Notes: generated by a model not told the origin, from the sequence alone. Counted from the stretch's first letter, positions 1 through 12,368 are shown. The stretch is 64,000 nucleotides of DNA from Tragulus kanchil (GCA_022376925.1 JAIOJX010000002.1:37844501-37908500), one strand, 5' to 3'. Numbers and translations: made by a program.

Positions 1-77
1 CCCAGGCCAGGGATCAAACTGGCACCCCTTGCACTGCAAGGCAGTGTCCTTACCCACTGGACCATCAGGGAAGTCCT
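1..77 (-). mobile_element. CHR-type tRNA SINE, cut by window edge
   Basis: Ends in GGACCATCAGGGAAGTCC, the reverse of the tRNA-Glu head, and contains the box B region (GGGATCAAACTGG). Only the head is in the window. Confidence 0.85.
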
Positions 78-790
78 TCTCAGCATTCTTATTAGACCTC
101 TGATTCAAGATGGGTTTGGAAAACTGAATGGGTAACTCCAGACACACAATATTTAACATAGGAAAGAAGTGTGTTTGAGGTCCATGGCCTCTGGGATGGT
201 CCCCCTGGGCCCTGCCTTTGTGTGCTTGTCTAATGCCCTAGCCCCAGATGCAGGCTAGAATTAGTGCACAGAAAGCAGTGCATGGAGATCAGGCTACTGA
301 AAAGCTGTGGCTTCCATCTTGGGTGCTGTTTCTTAGACCACACGTCGTGGAGGAAGCCAGTGGTCATATCACGTGGCTGTGCCGCAGAGAGGCCGTCGGG
401 GCGGGGACTGAGGCTGGCCAGCAACCACACCAGTGAACTTGGAAATGGGGACCCCCCTCTACTCCCTGCCCCAGGTGAAACTTCAGGGGAAACTGTGGCC
501 ACAGGTGAAGCCTGACTGTAAACTCCAGAGAAGCCCTGAGACCCAGGAGCTGAACTCAGCCACATGCAGATTCTGTATAGTCATAACTATGAGATAACAA
601 ATATTTGTTGTTTTAAGCCTCTATGTTATGGGATAATTTATGGAACAGCAATAAATAATTAATATAAAATGAAAGATGCAAACGCTTTCCCTCCACTAAA
701 CTCTAGTTGTGTTCTCTGTCTCTTTTGTGACAAAATAGGAACACGTTCACTTGTAATGCCGTTCATCTCTCTCTCTTTTTTTTTAAATTT
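78..790. other. Intron, no feature recognised
   Basis: GC-richer from 180 to 560, AT-rich after. Overlapping open frames on both strands around 230-565 show no family resemblance and are taken as chance. Confidence 0.6.
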
Positions 791-1032
791 TGGCCTCTTT
801 TCATTGATTTTTGATTCATTTACTTTCATCCACCTTCATTCTTTGGTCTGTGCGGGCCTCCCATCGCAGCAGAGCAGCAGCTCTGGGAGCATGCACTCCA
901 AAGAACTGGCTTGTAACCAGACACACTGGTCCAGACGCTCCATGGCATGTGGGATCCTCCTGGGCCAGGGATCGAACCAGTACCCCTTGCACTGCAAGGC
1001 AGACTCTTTACCCACTGGGCCACCAGGGAGAT
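791..1032 (-). mobile_element. CHR-type tRNA SINE, near full length
   Basis: A long antisense element running from TTTGGTCTGTGCGGGCCTCC to GGGCCACCAGGGAG. It belongs to the same form as the elements at 25664, 53976, 55622 and 56758. Confidence 0.87.
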
Positions 1033-1937
1033 AGGTAGGTGTCATTTCTCCTGTTTGTCTGTAAATTTCTGGAGAATAGACATCCACTGCTATTGATATT
1101 TAAATTCTTCTGGATTCCAGAAATGAGCATCACTGATAGAAAATGGTGAATGAATATCTGATTAGTACAGACGTGAAAAAGTCCTGCCCTTGAGGATCAG
1201 CTGGCTACCTGGATGTTAGACACAGCTTCCATTTGACCTGCTAACTGTTTCCTGATTCCTCACACATCTTAATGTATTAATAACTGACTTACCAGCATCG
1301 TCTGTGCTGAGGCCTCTCTATTGTAGAAACAGAGTTAGGCTTGAGTAAATGATGTGGTATCACTGTTTCTTTACGATGTAGGGACACGGTAGCATGCAAT
1401 CATAAATCAAAGCATAATCTCTATTTCTACTTCCAGAAAACCACAGTTTGGGTAGAGATGAGTAAGCAAGGCACACAGCCATTACTAGTTACCAGCAAAG
1501 GAATATTTTCACCTAAAACGTATTCTTATACTCTGGGCCTATATGAGTTTGTTACTATTATCTTTTTGTATAAAACATAACTGGCAGAGGAGGAGAAGGT
1601 CAGTAAGACCGATGGGAGAGGCAGAACCTGTGGCCTGGGACGCACAGGTGCCACTTGACGAACAGTGCATGTGGCTCTGGGGATTATGCCATGGATAGAA
1701 ATCAGACTGAGTGTTGAAAGATTTGGGCAGTTTAAAAAAAAATTGTTTCTACTAAAGGGCCTTTCAAGGGTTCCCCTTTGCTGCCACCACAAAAGGAAAT
1801 AATAAGGGAAAGAAACTTTTGGTGAAGACTGTCAGAGGAAAGTGAAGATACGTTACTGTCCTAAGTCAATAAGCAACTGACTTCTTTATCTCCATTCCAT
1901 TGTACTTGAAGAAAAATATTTTGTAAAACACTGCCAT

Positions 1938-2043
1938 ACATATGATTGTATATATATGTATGTATATGCATTTATATATGATTATATATAAGTGTGTGTG
2001 TATATATGTATGATTTAATATTTGTATATGTATACATATGATT
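1938..2043 (+). repeat. AT-rich simple repeat (TATATG type)
   Basis: Alternating TA/TG with GTATATATATGTATGTATAT; D1 copy at 3012-3117. Confidence 0.9.
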
Positions 2044-2679
2044 TTGGACTAAATACTGCTAACGAAAAGAACAGGAAATGTTTATGGAGCTACACAGGGG
2101 GAATCTGATTTGTTTGTCTTCTGATTCCCATCTTCGGGTCGACCGTCCCTGTCCTCTGACTCACACGAGGGTGGCTCTGCACGTGACTTTAATTATTTTC
2201 TCATCAAAGCCACTTTGGACAGTTTCAGAAAGTTCTTCTTGGCCTCCCAGGGCACCTTAAAGGACACGTCACTCTCCTCCCTCAGTTGTTTGTCAGACAT
2301 GGCAGGAAATCATTCAGCTTCTGTTCCTTGCGTCAGGTTCTTCAGGAGCTGAGTGCACTGTGGAGATGGGGTGGGGGGCATCCCCGAGTCTTCTCACGTC
2401 CTCAACTCTACCCAGTTGGCTCTTCCTGAGCCAAGAGTCTCTGATTCAAGCCAGGTTGACTGGCAAGAAGGAACTTGATGACTCTCTGTCTCAATTGTTT
2501 CAAATTGTCTTTAAATAAGTGAGTTTTTTGAGGGCTTAAAATGTCTCAGTTTTGTCGAGGTCATATAACCTTTTGTGACTGAAGGAAAGAGACCGTGTGC
2601 ATTGGGTGAGGCAAGGGCAGCTGGTACAAAGAGATAAACAGAGAAGAGCTGGACCAGGACCAGGGCCTGTGTCATCCCT

Positions 2680-2742
2680 AGGTCCCCTGGGGAAGGAAGT
2701 GGCAGCCCACTCCAGTATTCTTGCCTGGGAAATCCGTGGCCA
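2680..2742 (+). mobile_element. BovA SINE fragment (truncated at D1 join)
   Basis: GCCCACTCCAGTATTCTTGC is the BovA core; the element stops at the duplication join. Confidence 0.82.
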
Positions 2743-3753
2743 AGGGTTCCCATTTGGGGGGGCCATGGATAGAAATCAGACTGAGTGTTGAAAGATTTGG
2801 GCAGTTTAAAAAAAAATTGTTTCTACTAAAGGGCCTTTCAAGGGTTCCCCTTTGCTGCCACCACAAAAGGAAATAATAAGGGAAAGAAACTTTTGGTGAA
2901 GACTGTCAGAGGAAAGTGAAGATACGTTACTGTCCTAAGTCAATAAGCAACTGACTTCTTTATCTCCATTCCATTGTACTTGAAGAAAAATATTTTGTAA
3001 AACACTGCCATACATATGATTGTATATATATGTATGTATATGCATTTATATATGATTATATATAAGTGTGTGTGTATATATGTATGATTTAATATTTGTA
3101 TATGTATACATATGATTTTGGACTAAATACTGCTAACGAAAAGAACAGGAAATGTTTATGGAGCTACACAGGGGGAATCTGATTTGTTTGTCTTCTGATT
3201 CCCATCTTCGGGTCGACCGTCCCTGTCCTCTGACTCACACGAGGGTGGCTCTGCACGTGACTTTAATTATTTTCTCATCAAAGCCACTTTGGACAGTTTC
3301 AGAAAGTTCTTCTTGGCCTCCCAGGGCACCTTAAAGGACACGTCACTCTCCTCCCTCAGTTGTTTGTCAGACATGGCAGGAAATCATTCAGCTTCTGTTC
3401 CTTGCGTCAGGTTCTTCAGGAGCTGAGTGCACTGTGGAGATGGGGTGGGGGGCATCCCCGAGTCTTCTCACGTCCTCAACTCTACCCAGTTGGCTCTTCC
3501 TGAGCCAAGAGTCTCTGATTCAAGCCAGGTTGACTGGCAAGAAGGAACTTGATGACTCTCTGTCTCAATTGTTTCAAATTGTCTTTAAATAAGTGAGTTT
3601 TTTGAGGGCTTAAAATGTCTCAGTTTTGTCGAGGTCATATAACCTTTTGTGACTGAAGGAAAGAGACCGTGTGCATTGGGTGAGGCAAGGGCAGCTGGTA
3701 CAAAGAGATAAACAGAGAAGAGCTGGACCAGGACCAGGGCCTGTGTCATCCCT

Positions 3754-3873
3754 AGGTCCCCTGGGGAAGGAAGTGGCAGCCCACTCCAGTATTCTTGCCT
3801 GGGAAATCCCGTGGCCAGAGGAGTCTGGCGGGCAACAGTCCATGGGGCTGCAAGGAGCTGGACGTGACTGGTC
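3754..3873 (+). mobile_element. BovA SINE fragment
   Basis: The BovA core is followed by GAGTCTGGCGGGCAACAGTCC and the degenerate tail; the tRNA head is absent. Confidence 0.85.
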
Positions 3874-4871
3874 ACTGCCATTTGGACTTCCTGGATTTCA
3901 CATTTTTTAGCATGAGAGAGACAGCTACTTCCCCCTCTTCTTATCTGAACTAGGGACTTGTTCTGCTTACAGTGCACAGAATGACAACCTAGTCGTGTAA
4001 TCGCTTCCTCCTTCCTCACATTTATAGAGAGGTGGATTCTCATTTCCGTGATTGATCAGTGGATGCCAGAGCTTGAGACAGAGTTGGTCCAGGACACAGC
4101 CCACAGCCCACAGCCTGTGCTTGGGTTTTCTTTCTGCTTTCTTTTAGTGATGGGTTACAGGATCTGTGTGCCTTTCCGTGTGAGCTGGCACCTACCCAGC
4201 TGTTGGCACAGGTTTGAGAGTTTCCTACATCTGGAGCCCTGTGACCTCTTTTAAGGGGCTGAAATGTGAGGCAACATTTCCTGAGGCATCTTCCTGCCTG
4301 ATCCGGGGAGATGACATGTGGATCTCCTAAAGAGAACATCTTCCCGGGAAGCAGGCTTGTCAGGGAAGTCCCTTCCGTGTCCATGAGCTGCTGCTGTCCT
4401 TCATGGCTGAGTGCAGCCTGGAGTCACCAGGCAGTTCTGGGCCTGCGGACCTGGACGCCCCCTGTGACTGATCATGACGGCACCTGGGCTACCTTCCTGC
4501 ACGGGTTGGCTGTCTCCTTGATCAAATTCCGTTTCACTCGGCTGGAAGACAGACACTGATTGGCAGGGACAAGGAGCGAGCTGACCCACTTCTCCCGGTT
4601 GGCCTCAGGCCCATGGTGCCAAGCCAAGAGTCTCTGATTCAAGCCAGGTTGACTGGCAAGAAGGAACTTGATGACTCTCTGTCTCAATTGTTTCAAATTG
4701 TCTTTAAATAAGTGAGTTTTTTGAGGGCTTAAAATGTCTCAGTTTTGTCGAGGTCATATAACCTTTTGTGACTGAAGGAAAGAGACCGTGTGCATTGGGT
4801 GAGGCAAGGGCAGCTGGTACAAAGAGATAAACAGAGAAGAGCTGGACCAGGACCAGGGCCTGTGTCATCCC

Positions 4872-4992
4872 TAGGTCCCCTGGGGAAGGAAGTGGCAGCC
4901 CCCTCCAGTATTCTTGCCTGGGAAAGCCCGTGGCCAGAGGAGTCTGGCGGGCAACAGTCCATGGGGCTGCAAGGAGCTGGACGTGACTGGTC
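4872..4992 (+). mobile_element. BovA SINE fragment (D2 copy)
   Basis: Duplicate of the element at 3754, with two substitutions near 4901 and 4926. Confidence 0.85.
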
Positions 4993-5923
4993 ACTGCCAT
5001 TTGGACTTCCTGGATTTCACATTTTTTAGCATGAGAGAGACAGCTACTTCCCCCTCTTCTTATCTGAACTAGGGACTTGTTCTGCTTACAGTGCACAGAA
5101 TGACAACCTAGTCGTGTAATCGCTTCCTCCTTCCTCACATTTATAGAGAGGTGGATTCTCATTTCCGTGATTGATCAGTGGATGCCAGAGCTTGAGACAG
5201 AGTTGGTCCAGGACACAGCCCACAGCCCACAGCCTGTGCTTGGGTTTTCTTTCTGCTTTCTTTTAGTGATGGGTTACAGGATCTGTGTGCCTTTCCGTGT
5301 GAGCTGGCACCTACCCAGCTGTTGGCACAGGTTTGAGAGTTTCCTACATCTGGAGCCCTGTGACCTCTTTTAAGGGGCTGAAATGTGAGGCAACATTTCC
5401 TGAGGCATCTTCCTGCCTGATCCGGGGAGATGACATGTGGATCTCCTAAAGAGAACATCTTCCCGGGAAGCAGGCTTGTCAGGGAAGTCCCTTCCGTGTC
5501 CATGAGCTGCTGCTGTCCTTCATGGCTGAGTGCAGCCTGGAGTCACCAGGCAGTTCTGGGCCTGCGGACCTGGACGCCCCCTGTGACTGATCATGACGGC
5601 ACCTGGGCTACCTTCCTGCACGGGTTGGCTGTCTCCTTGATCAAATTCCGTTTCACTCGGCTGGAAGACAGACACTGATTGGCAGGGACAAGGAGCGAGC
5701 TGACCCACTTCTCCAGGTTGGCCTCAGGCCCATGGTGCCCAAGGCATGGTCTCCCGTTTCTAGCCTGTGCTTCCCTATTGGGTGTTGAGCATCAGTGGTA
5801 GATAGGCAAGCAGTTGATGGACTGAGAACTAGCAGAAACATTCTAATTTCACACCATTCCCTGATGCTCTGCGTGTGACCTGGAGCCATGTCTTAGCTCT
5901 GCTCTGTTTGTAAAATAAGAATC

Positions 5924-5957
5924 TGGTTTTTGTTTTTTGTTTTTTGTTTTTTTTTGG
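5924..5957 (+). repeat. T-rich (TTTTTTG)n repeat
   Basis: Four TG-interrupted T runs; D3 copy at 7055-7088. A short TA repeat lies 90 bases further on (6043-6060). Confidence 0.9.
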
Positions 5958-6204
5958 TCTGTTTCTCAATGGAGGAATTGATGCCTTTATTCTGGTGGGT
6001 ATTGAGGCTTGTGGCTTTTAAAAATCTCACTTTTGAGTAAGATGTATATATATATATATTTTTTAGAACACAGCAACATGCGAGACCCAGATTTTAAGAA
6101 TGTTTTCCTGGAAGAATTCAACTTGTGAAAAAAACATATTGAGTGCTTTTCCACTGTTCCGAGTACAAATCAAATAAGAATAATAATGAAGACTCAAAGC
6201 TCAC

Positions 6205-6425
6205 ACTTACGAGCCTGTGTTGTGTACAGGCTCTGTGCTGAGCACTTGGCTTATGTGACGCTATTCAGTCCTCTCAAGATTCTGATGATGGAAGACCAGT
6301 TATGAGCCTCACTGTGCACATCAAAAAAGGGAAGTGAGAGTGAGTGGGTCACCTCACAGCAACCAGAACTCATGGTGCTGGACTCAGGTCTCAGGGCCCT
6401 TCTTCACACCTGAACCTTTAACCAC
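6205..6425 (+). mobile_element. MIR SINE remnant
   Basis: The pattern CTCTGTGCTGAGCACTTGGC, then a run about CTATTCAGTCCTCTCAA and GTGCTGGACTCAGGTCTCAGG, follows the MIR consensus order. It is old and diverged. Confidence 0.65.
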
Positions 6426-7335
6426 CACCTGGGATTCAAGAAACAACCAGCCTCTTTGGGGACAGTAGTCCAGCAACTTTCAGACTCAAGAAGGATGAAA
6501 ACAACCAACTTCAGTAAGTGTGACAAATCTCTTCAGTCATGTCCACCTTTCTTGCGATGCCACGGACGAGTAGCTGCAAGAAAAACAGGGCCTATTCCTT
6601 GCAGGCTTGTCAGGGAAGTCCCTTCCGTGTCCATGAGCTGCTGCTGTCCTTCATGGCTGAGTGCAGCCTGGAGTCACCAGGCAGTTCTGGGCCTGCGGAC
6701 CTGGACGCCCCCTGTGACTGATCATGACGGCACCTGGGCTACCTTCCTGCACGGGTTGGCTGTCTCCTTGATCAAATTCCGTTTCACTCGGCTGGAAGAC
6801 AGACACTGATTGGCAGGGACAAGGAGCGAGCTGACCCACTTCTCCAGGTTGGCCTCAGGCCCATGGTGCCCAAGGCATGGTCTCCCGTTTCTAGCCTGTG
6901 CTTCCCTATTGGGTGTTGAGCATCAGTGGTAGATAGGCAAGCAGTTGATGGACTGAGAACTAGCAGAAACATTCTAATTTCACACCATTCCCTGATGCTC
7001 TGCGTGTGACCTGGAGCCATGTCTTAGCTCTGCTCTGTTTGTAAAATAAGAATCTGGTTTTTGTTTTTTGTTTTTTGTTTTTTTTTGGTCTGTTTCTCAA
7101 TGGAGGAATTGATGCCTTTATTCTGGTGGGTATTGAGGCTTGTGGCTTTTAAAAATCTCACTTTTGAGTAAGATGTATATATATATATATTTTTTAGAAC
7201 ACAGCAACATGCGAGACCCAGATTTTAAGAATGTTTTCCTGGAAGAATTCAACTTGTGAAAAAAACATATTGAGTGCTTTTCCACTGTTCCGAGTACAAA
7301 TCAAATAAGAATAATAATGAAGACTCAAAGCTCAC

Positions 7336-7556
7336 ACTTACGAGCCTGTGTTGTGTACAGGCTCTGTGCTGAGCACTTGGCTTATGTGACGCTATTCAGT
7401 CCTCTCAAGATTCTGATGATGGAAGACCAGTTATGAGCCTCACTGTGCACATCAAAAAAGGGAAGTGAGAGTGAGTGGGTCACCTCACAGCAACCAGAAC
7501 TCATGGTGCTGGACTCAGGTCTCAGGGCCCTTCTTCACACCTGAACCTTTAACCAC
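7336..7556 (+). mobile_element. MIR SINE remnant (D3 copy)
   Basis: Duplicate of the remnant at 6205. Confidence 0.65.
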
Positions 7557-7654
7557 CACCTGGGATTCAAGAAACAACCAGCCTCTTTGGGGACAGTAGT
7601 CCAGCAACTTTCAGACTCAAGAAGGATGAAAACAACCAACTTCAGTAAGTGTGA

Positions 7655-7860
7655 CAAATCTCTTCAGTCATGTCCACCTTTCTTGCGATGCCACGGACGG
7701 TAGCCTGCCAGGCTGCTCTGTCCATGGGATTCTCCAGGCAAGAAAATACTGGAGTGGGTGGCCATTCCCTTCTCCAGAGGACCTTCCCAACCCAGGGAAT
7801 GAACCCACCTCTCCTGCACTGGCAGGCAGGTTCTTTACCACTAGCACCAACTGGGAGACA
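7655..7860 (-). mobile_element. Bov-tA SINE
   Basis: The antisense BovA core TCCATGGGATTCTCCAGGCA is followed by the reverse of a tRNA-derived head. A truncated copy of its tail is at 6524-6568. Confidence 0.88.
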
Positions 7861-8053
7861 AATTAAGTAACTGTTAAATAGTAGCAAGAGTAGTGTGATG
7901 GGGGAGCTCATGGGAGAAAAACATGGTTGTTACAGAAAATGGTGCTGCTGGCTGAGTCCTTGGCGGAGGATGGATGAGAGCTGAGGACCCGGGGGTGGGG
8001 TGGGGCTGTGTCTCAGGACCACAGGGCCCCAAGGAGACATTGATGGGAGATTC

Positions 8054-10287
8054 GCCTGGAACCCAGTTTGGAGTGGGTCCAAATCAATGGTATGGGTTAA
8101 ATTCTATAGGCAAATGGCACTAAAACTTCAGATCTTAGACATGGATGCTGGGAGCTGCTGTGTGATTTAGGGAGATCACAGTGACGTTGGTACATGGATT
8201 CAGGCAGGAAAGATGGATGCCTGTTAGGGTCAGGTGGAGGTGGGAGATGTCCAAGTAGGATGGGCGAGAGGAGTGGAGACTTGGAGCTGGAAGGTGGTGA
8301 CAGGTCCTGTGAGCAGGGGAAGAGCCCTGATGACCAGGCTGGATGGCAGGGAGGCTGGAGAGGTTGGAGGAGACAAGAGAGGAGGAACCAGGAAAGAGAG
8401 ACCATGGGAAGTTCCACAGAGCTAACGATTCTAAGTCCCCGAGACAGGCTCTGTTTCCGTGCCCCTGTTAGAGCACTGCAGGGCAACACTGCAAAAGCAC
8501 CCAGGGGAGCCCAGAGTGGGTGCTCAGAACCCAGGAAGAGCGCAGGGCTGCAGTCACTGCTGTAGAGGTGCCTGGCAACATCCCCACCATGGCTGGATGG
8601 TGGAGGAAGATGATGGAGGAGGAGACAGTCAGGCACCGACCCCGGTGAGCAGCGGAGGAGGACTGGGCATGGGGCAACGTTTGAAAGACACAGGGAGAAG
8701 GAGGGTGAGTCCAGAGATGGGAAGAGGAGCCTTCAGGGAAGAGAAAGAACTTTTCTTTCCACTTCAAAAGGCTTTAGGTTTCTTCCAAGACAAGCAATAG
8801 AGGGGAATTGACTTCCCATGGCAGACAGACACAAAGCATTTCTCCGTCATCTCCTGGTTCCAGTCAGACTGTTCAATGCAATTTATTTCAAACAGATGAA
8901 GATGTTTTTCAGTCAGTTAGAGGCATTAAAGGAAGGAAAGTCACTGCAGCGAAAGTATTTAAGTTTGAGTTCATGCACAGCTGTACTTCTTCCGCTTCTT
9001 GGCAATCAGAACTCCCTTACCCAGAGCCCTTTCTGGGCATAGGAACTGAGTGGAAGATGCTTCTTTTTCTCCTACACGTTTTAAGCAATCCTAGGGCCAC
9101 AGATTTCCATATTTTCAGTATTGATGCTATGTATATGGTCTAAGCCATATAGAGGAAGGCATTGCTTTACCTTAGCATGCCTGGAACCCAGTTTGGAGTG
9201 GGTCCAAATCAATGGTATGGGTTAAATTCTATAGGCAAATGGCACTAAAACTTCAGATCTTAGACATGGATGCTGGGAGCTGCTGTGTGATTTAGGGAGA
9301 TCACAGTGACGTTGGTACATGGATTCAGGCAGGAAAGATGGATGCCTGTTAGGGTCAGGTGGAGGTGGGAGATGTCCAAGTAGGATGGGCGAGAGGAGTG
9401 GAGACTTGGAGCTGGAAGGTGGTGACAGGTCCTGTGAGCAGGGGAAGAGCCCTGATGACCAGGCTGGATGGCAGGGAGGCTGGAGAGGTTGGAGGAGACA
9501 AGAGAGGAGGAACCAGGAAAGAGAGACCATGGGAAGTTCCACAGAGCTAACGATTCTAAGTCCCCGAGACAGGCTCTGTTTCCGTGCCCCTGTTAGAGCA
9601 CTGCAGGGCAACACTGCAAAAGCACCCAGGGGAGCCCAGAGTGGGTGCTCAGAACCCAGGAAGAGCGCAGGGCTGCAGTCACTGCTGTAGAGGTGCCTGG
9701 CAACATCCCCACCATGGCTGGATGGTGGAGGAAGATGATGGAGGAGGAGACAGTCAGGCACCGACCCCGGTGAGCAGCGGAGGAGGACTGGGCATGGGGC
9801 AACGTTTGAAAGACACAGGGAGAAGGAGGGTGAGTCCAGAGATGGGAAGAGGAGCCTTCAGGGAAGAGAAAGAACTTTTCTTTCCACTTCAAAAGGCTTT
9901 AGGTTTCTTCCAAGACAAGCAATAGAGGGGAATTGACTTCCCATGGCAGACAGACACAAAGCATTTCTCCGTCATCTCCTGGTTCCAGTCAGACTGTTCA
10001 ATGCAATTTATTTCAAACAGATGAAGATGTTTTTCAGTCAGTTAGAGGCATTAAAGGAAGGAAAGTCACTGCAGCGAAAGTATTTAAGTTTGAGTTCATG
10101 CACAGCTGTACTTCTTCCGCTTCTTGGCAATCAGAACTCCCTTACCCAGAGCCCTTTCTGGGCATAGGAACTGAGTGGAAGATGCTTCTTTTTCTCCTAC
10201 ACGTTTTAAGCAATCCTAGGGCCACAGATTTCCATATTTTCAGTATTGATGCTATGTATATGGTCTAAGCCATATAGAGGAAGGCAT
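8054..10287 (+). repeat. Duplication D4 (1.1 kb, two copies)
   Basis: Copy 1 is 8054-9162 and copy 2 is 9179-10287, offset 1125. The junction looks like a version of the sequence after copy 2 with about 15 bases missing. The content is unique intron sequence with no repeat I recognise and no gene. Long open frames on both strands here are chance frames present twice. Confidence 0.97.
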
Positions 10288-10394
10288 GCTTTATTTGGTC
10301 TAAATTACCTTAGCATGCCTGAAGGACTCATTCCTACATCCCCAATTTATATCTGAGCAAATCAGTATAGTCACCATAAAGAAGGCTGAGCACC

Positions 10395-10585
10395 AACGAG
10401 TTAATGCTTTTGAACTGTGGTGCTGGAGAAGACTCTTGAGAGTCTCTTGGACTGCAAGGAGATCAAACCAGTCAGTCCTAAAGGAAATCAACCCTGAATA
10501 TTCATTGGAAGGACTGATGCTGAAGTTGAAGCTCCAATACATGCAAAGAGCCGACTCATTGGGAGAGACCACAAAAAGGTGATGG
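10395..10585 (+). mobile_element. BovB LINE fragment, 3' ORF region
   Basis: Encodes LEKTLESLLDCKEIKPV and EYSLEGLMLKLKLQY on the plus strand, the C-terminal part of the BovB reverse transcriptase protein. There is a stop in between and a short internal deletion after LQY. Confidence 0.88.
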
Positions 10586-10587
10586 GA

Positions 10588-11587
10588 TTTTTGAAGTTTC
10601 ACAAAGTCAACAATTAAGTCTGCTACCTCTGCCCTCCTGATGACAGCCAGCATCAGGATCATAGTTTAAGCTTTTTTAGGGAGTCAATCCCCCAAGGCGG
10701 GCAGGAGTTGCCCTGTTGCTAGAGTTCCTTGTCCTTTCTTCTGCCTGCTCTCCGCTTGCCCATCCAGGCTGCCACTTCTAATTCTTTGCTACACCTGTCT
10801 CATCTGACCATAACACTTCTGAAGAGCCTGATTTCAAAAGATGCGAGGGTTTTTCTGCAGGTCCGAAAAGTCTTAGAAGAACAAGAGCATCATTGGTACT
10901 TCAAGTGAACAGGTCTCCACTCTCATGCCACAGAGAAACACTTTAAAAGAAATGTCTAAATCACCTGGTGTATTACGGCACCACATTCTGGCACAAATTG
11001 GAACAGACATTTTTTTTCGCCGTGGTGAGACAGAGATTGTGCGAACATGTCAAACCACATAAAGCCTCAGCACAGCCCAGCTGCCGAGACATGACCTGTG
11101 CCGTTGCCTCGTAAGGTGGGAAGCCAGGCAGGTGTTCATCCACCCCTGAGTGAAGTAGATCCAAACAAAGTTAATGGCTCTGCTGTGATGGGCAGGTGAA
11201 CGCCTTGGCAGAGTTGCCGCAGTCTCTGCCCTGGGATAGCGACTTTCTTCTCCTTTACAAGGCAGCCAGCAAGACAGGCAGGAAACAAGAGCTGTATGTA
11301 TTAAAGCTGTGAGACACCAGTGTGTTGAGCCCAAGCTGGGCAGGCTTGTGCATTTGGGGCTCTGGGCATGTACTGATCACAACAATTAAAGTGGCAACAG
11401 GACCAGGAGAATGAGTAGAAACAAGAGCACTTGCAGTGTTAGCATGGAAGTGCTTGCTCGTTACTTGACCTTTCTTCAGACAGGAGTTCTGGGGAAAGGA
11501 TTCTACCCTAGCCTCCACACACGTGAGACACAAGACAACAGGCTTGCTGCTCATCATGGTAGTTGCATATGACCTCAGGTTAGAGTT
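10588..11587. other. Intron, no feature recognised
   Basis: Single-copy sequence between a BovB piece and a SINE. No splice-bounded frame or repeat family was recognised. Confidence 0.6.
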
Positions 11588-11748
11588 TCCAAATCCGCCT
11601 GCAATGCAGGAGATGCGAGTTTGATCCCTGGAGCTGAAAGATCCTCTAGTGGAGAAAATGGTAACCCACTCCAGTATTCTTGTCTAGAAAATTCCATGGA
11701 CGGAGGAGCCTGGGGTTGAAAAGAGTCAGACACAACTGAACAGCTGCC
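11588..11748 (+). mobile_element. Bov-tA SINE, diverged
   Basis: CCGCCTGCAATGCAGGAGAT, then CCCACTCCAGTATTCTTGTC and GAGTCAGACACAACTGA, the usual Bov-tA order. Confidence 0.86.
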
Positions 11749-11985
11749 CTCACACACACAACAATACAATCATGGAAGGATGGTATTATATTCTACATAT
11801 GCATCTATTGCCTCTATATATCTTTCAATCATCTATTTCTATACATACACACATTGTTGAACCTTCCTAACATTAACAGATATGGAAAGAACCAGAGCCA
11901 ATATTTTGAAAAAATATAAGGATACTATAAGATAGAGTTTAAGATAATCAAATATGTATATACTTATAGACATAACACATATATA

Positions 11986-12005
11986 CAGATAGATAGGTAG
12001 ATAGG

Positions 12006-12054
<49 letters not shown>
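11986..12054 (+). repeat. (TAGA)n microsatellite
   Basis: About 17 units of GATA/TAGA, the first few with G-for-A variants (GATAGGTA). It lies 38 bases before a Bov-tA SINE. Confidence 0.97.
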
Positions 12055-12055
<1 letters not shown>

Positions 12056-12091
12056 TACAGATATAGATACACACATACGCACAAATACACG

Positions 12092-12301
12092 GACTTCCCT
12101 GGTGGCTCAGATGGTGAAGAACCTGGCTGCAATGCTAGAGACCTGTGTTCAATCACTGGGTTGGGAAGATCCCCTGGAGAAGGGAATGGCAACCCATTCC
12201 AGTACTCTTGCCTGGAGAATCCCATGGACAGAGGAGGCTGGCAGGCTGCAGTCCATGGGGTTGCAAAAGAGTCGGACATGACTTAGCAGCTAAACAACAA
12301 C
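12092..12301 (+). mobile_element. Bov-tA SINE, full length
   Basis: Begins ACTTCCCTGGTGGCTCAG (tRNA head), continues through CTGGAGAATCCCATGGACAG and ends in CAGCTAAACAACAACA. Confidence 0.92.
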
Positions 12302-12368
12302 ATGAAATGATAATTTACTTATCTTACCTAAACTATCAATTATTCCCACATGAATCGCCTTGATACAA

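Larger units (their letters stand above)
1689..3824 (+). repeat. Duplication D1 (1.07 kb, two copies)
   Basis: Copy 1 is 1689-2742 and copy 2 is 2763-3817 or slightly further, offset 1074. Copies are nearly identical and include an AT-rich simple repeat and the head of a BovA SINE. Copy 1 breaks off inside the SINE; bases 2743-2762 (a short garbled stretch with a G run) do not match copy 2. Probable assembly duplicate. Confidence 0.97.
3504..5739 (+). repeat. Duplication D2 (1.12 kb, two copies)
   Basis: Copy 1 is 3504-4620 and copy 2 is 4623-5739, offset 1119. The first 0.3 kb also occurs in D1 copy 1 (from about 2430), so it is present three times. The copies differ by single-base substitutions, for example in the SINE near 3780/4900 and near 4594/5714. 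Confidence 0.97.
5471..7699 (+). repeat. Duplication D3 (1.13 kb, two copies)
   Basis: Copy 1 is 5471-6568 and copy 2 is 6602-7699, offset 1131. Copy 1 stops inside a Bov-tA SINE that is complete only after copy 2. Bases 6569-6601 are unmatched junction sequence. The first 0.27 kb is present a third time at 4352-4620. Confidence 0.97.

Noticed and set aside
8097..9761. Paired open frames of 179, 123 and 113 residues that recur 1125 bases apart, looking like a duplicated small gene family
   Set aside because: They recur because D4 is duplicated. The frames overlap each other on both strands, show no domain and have no splice or promoter context.
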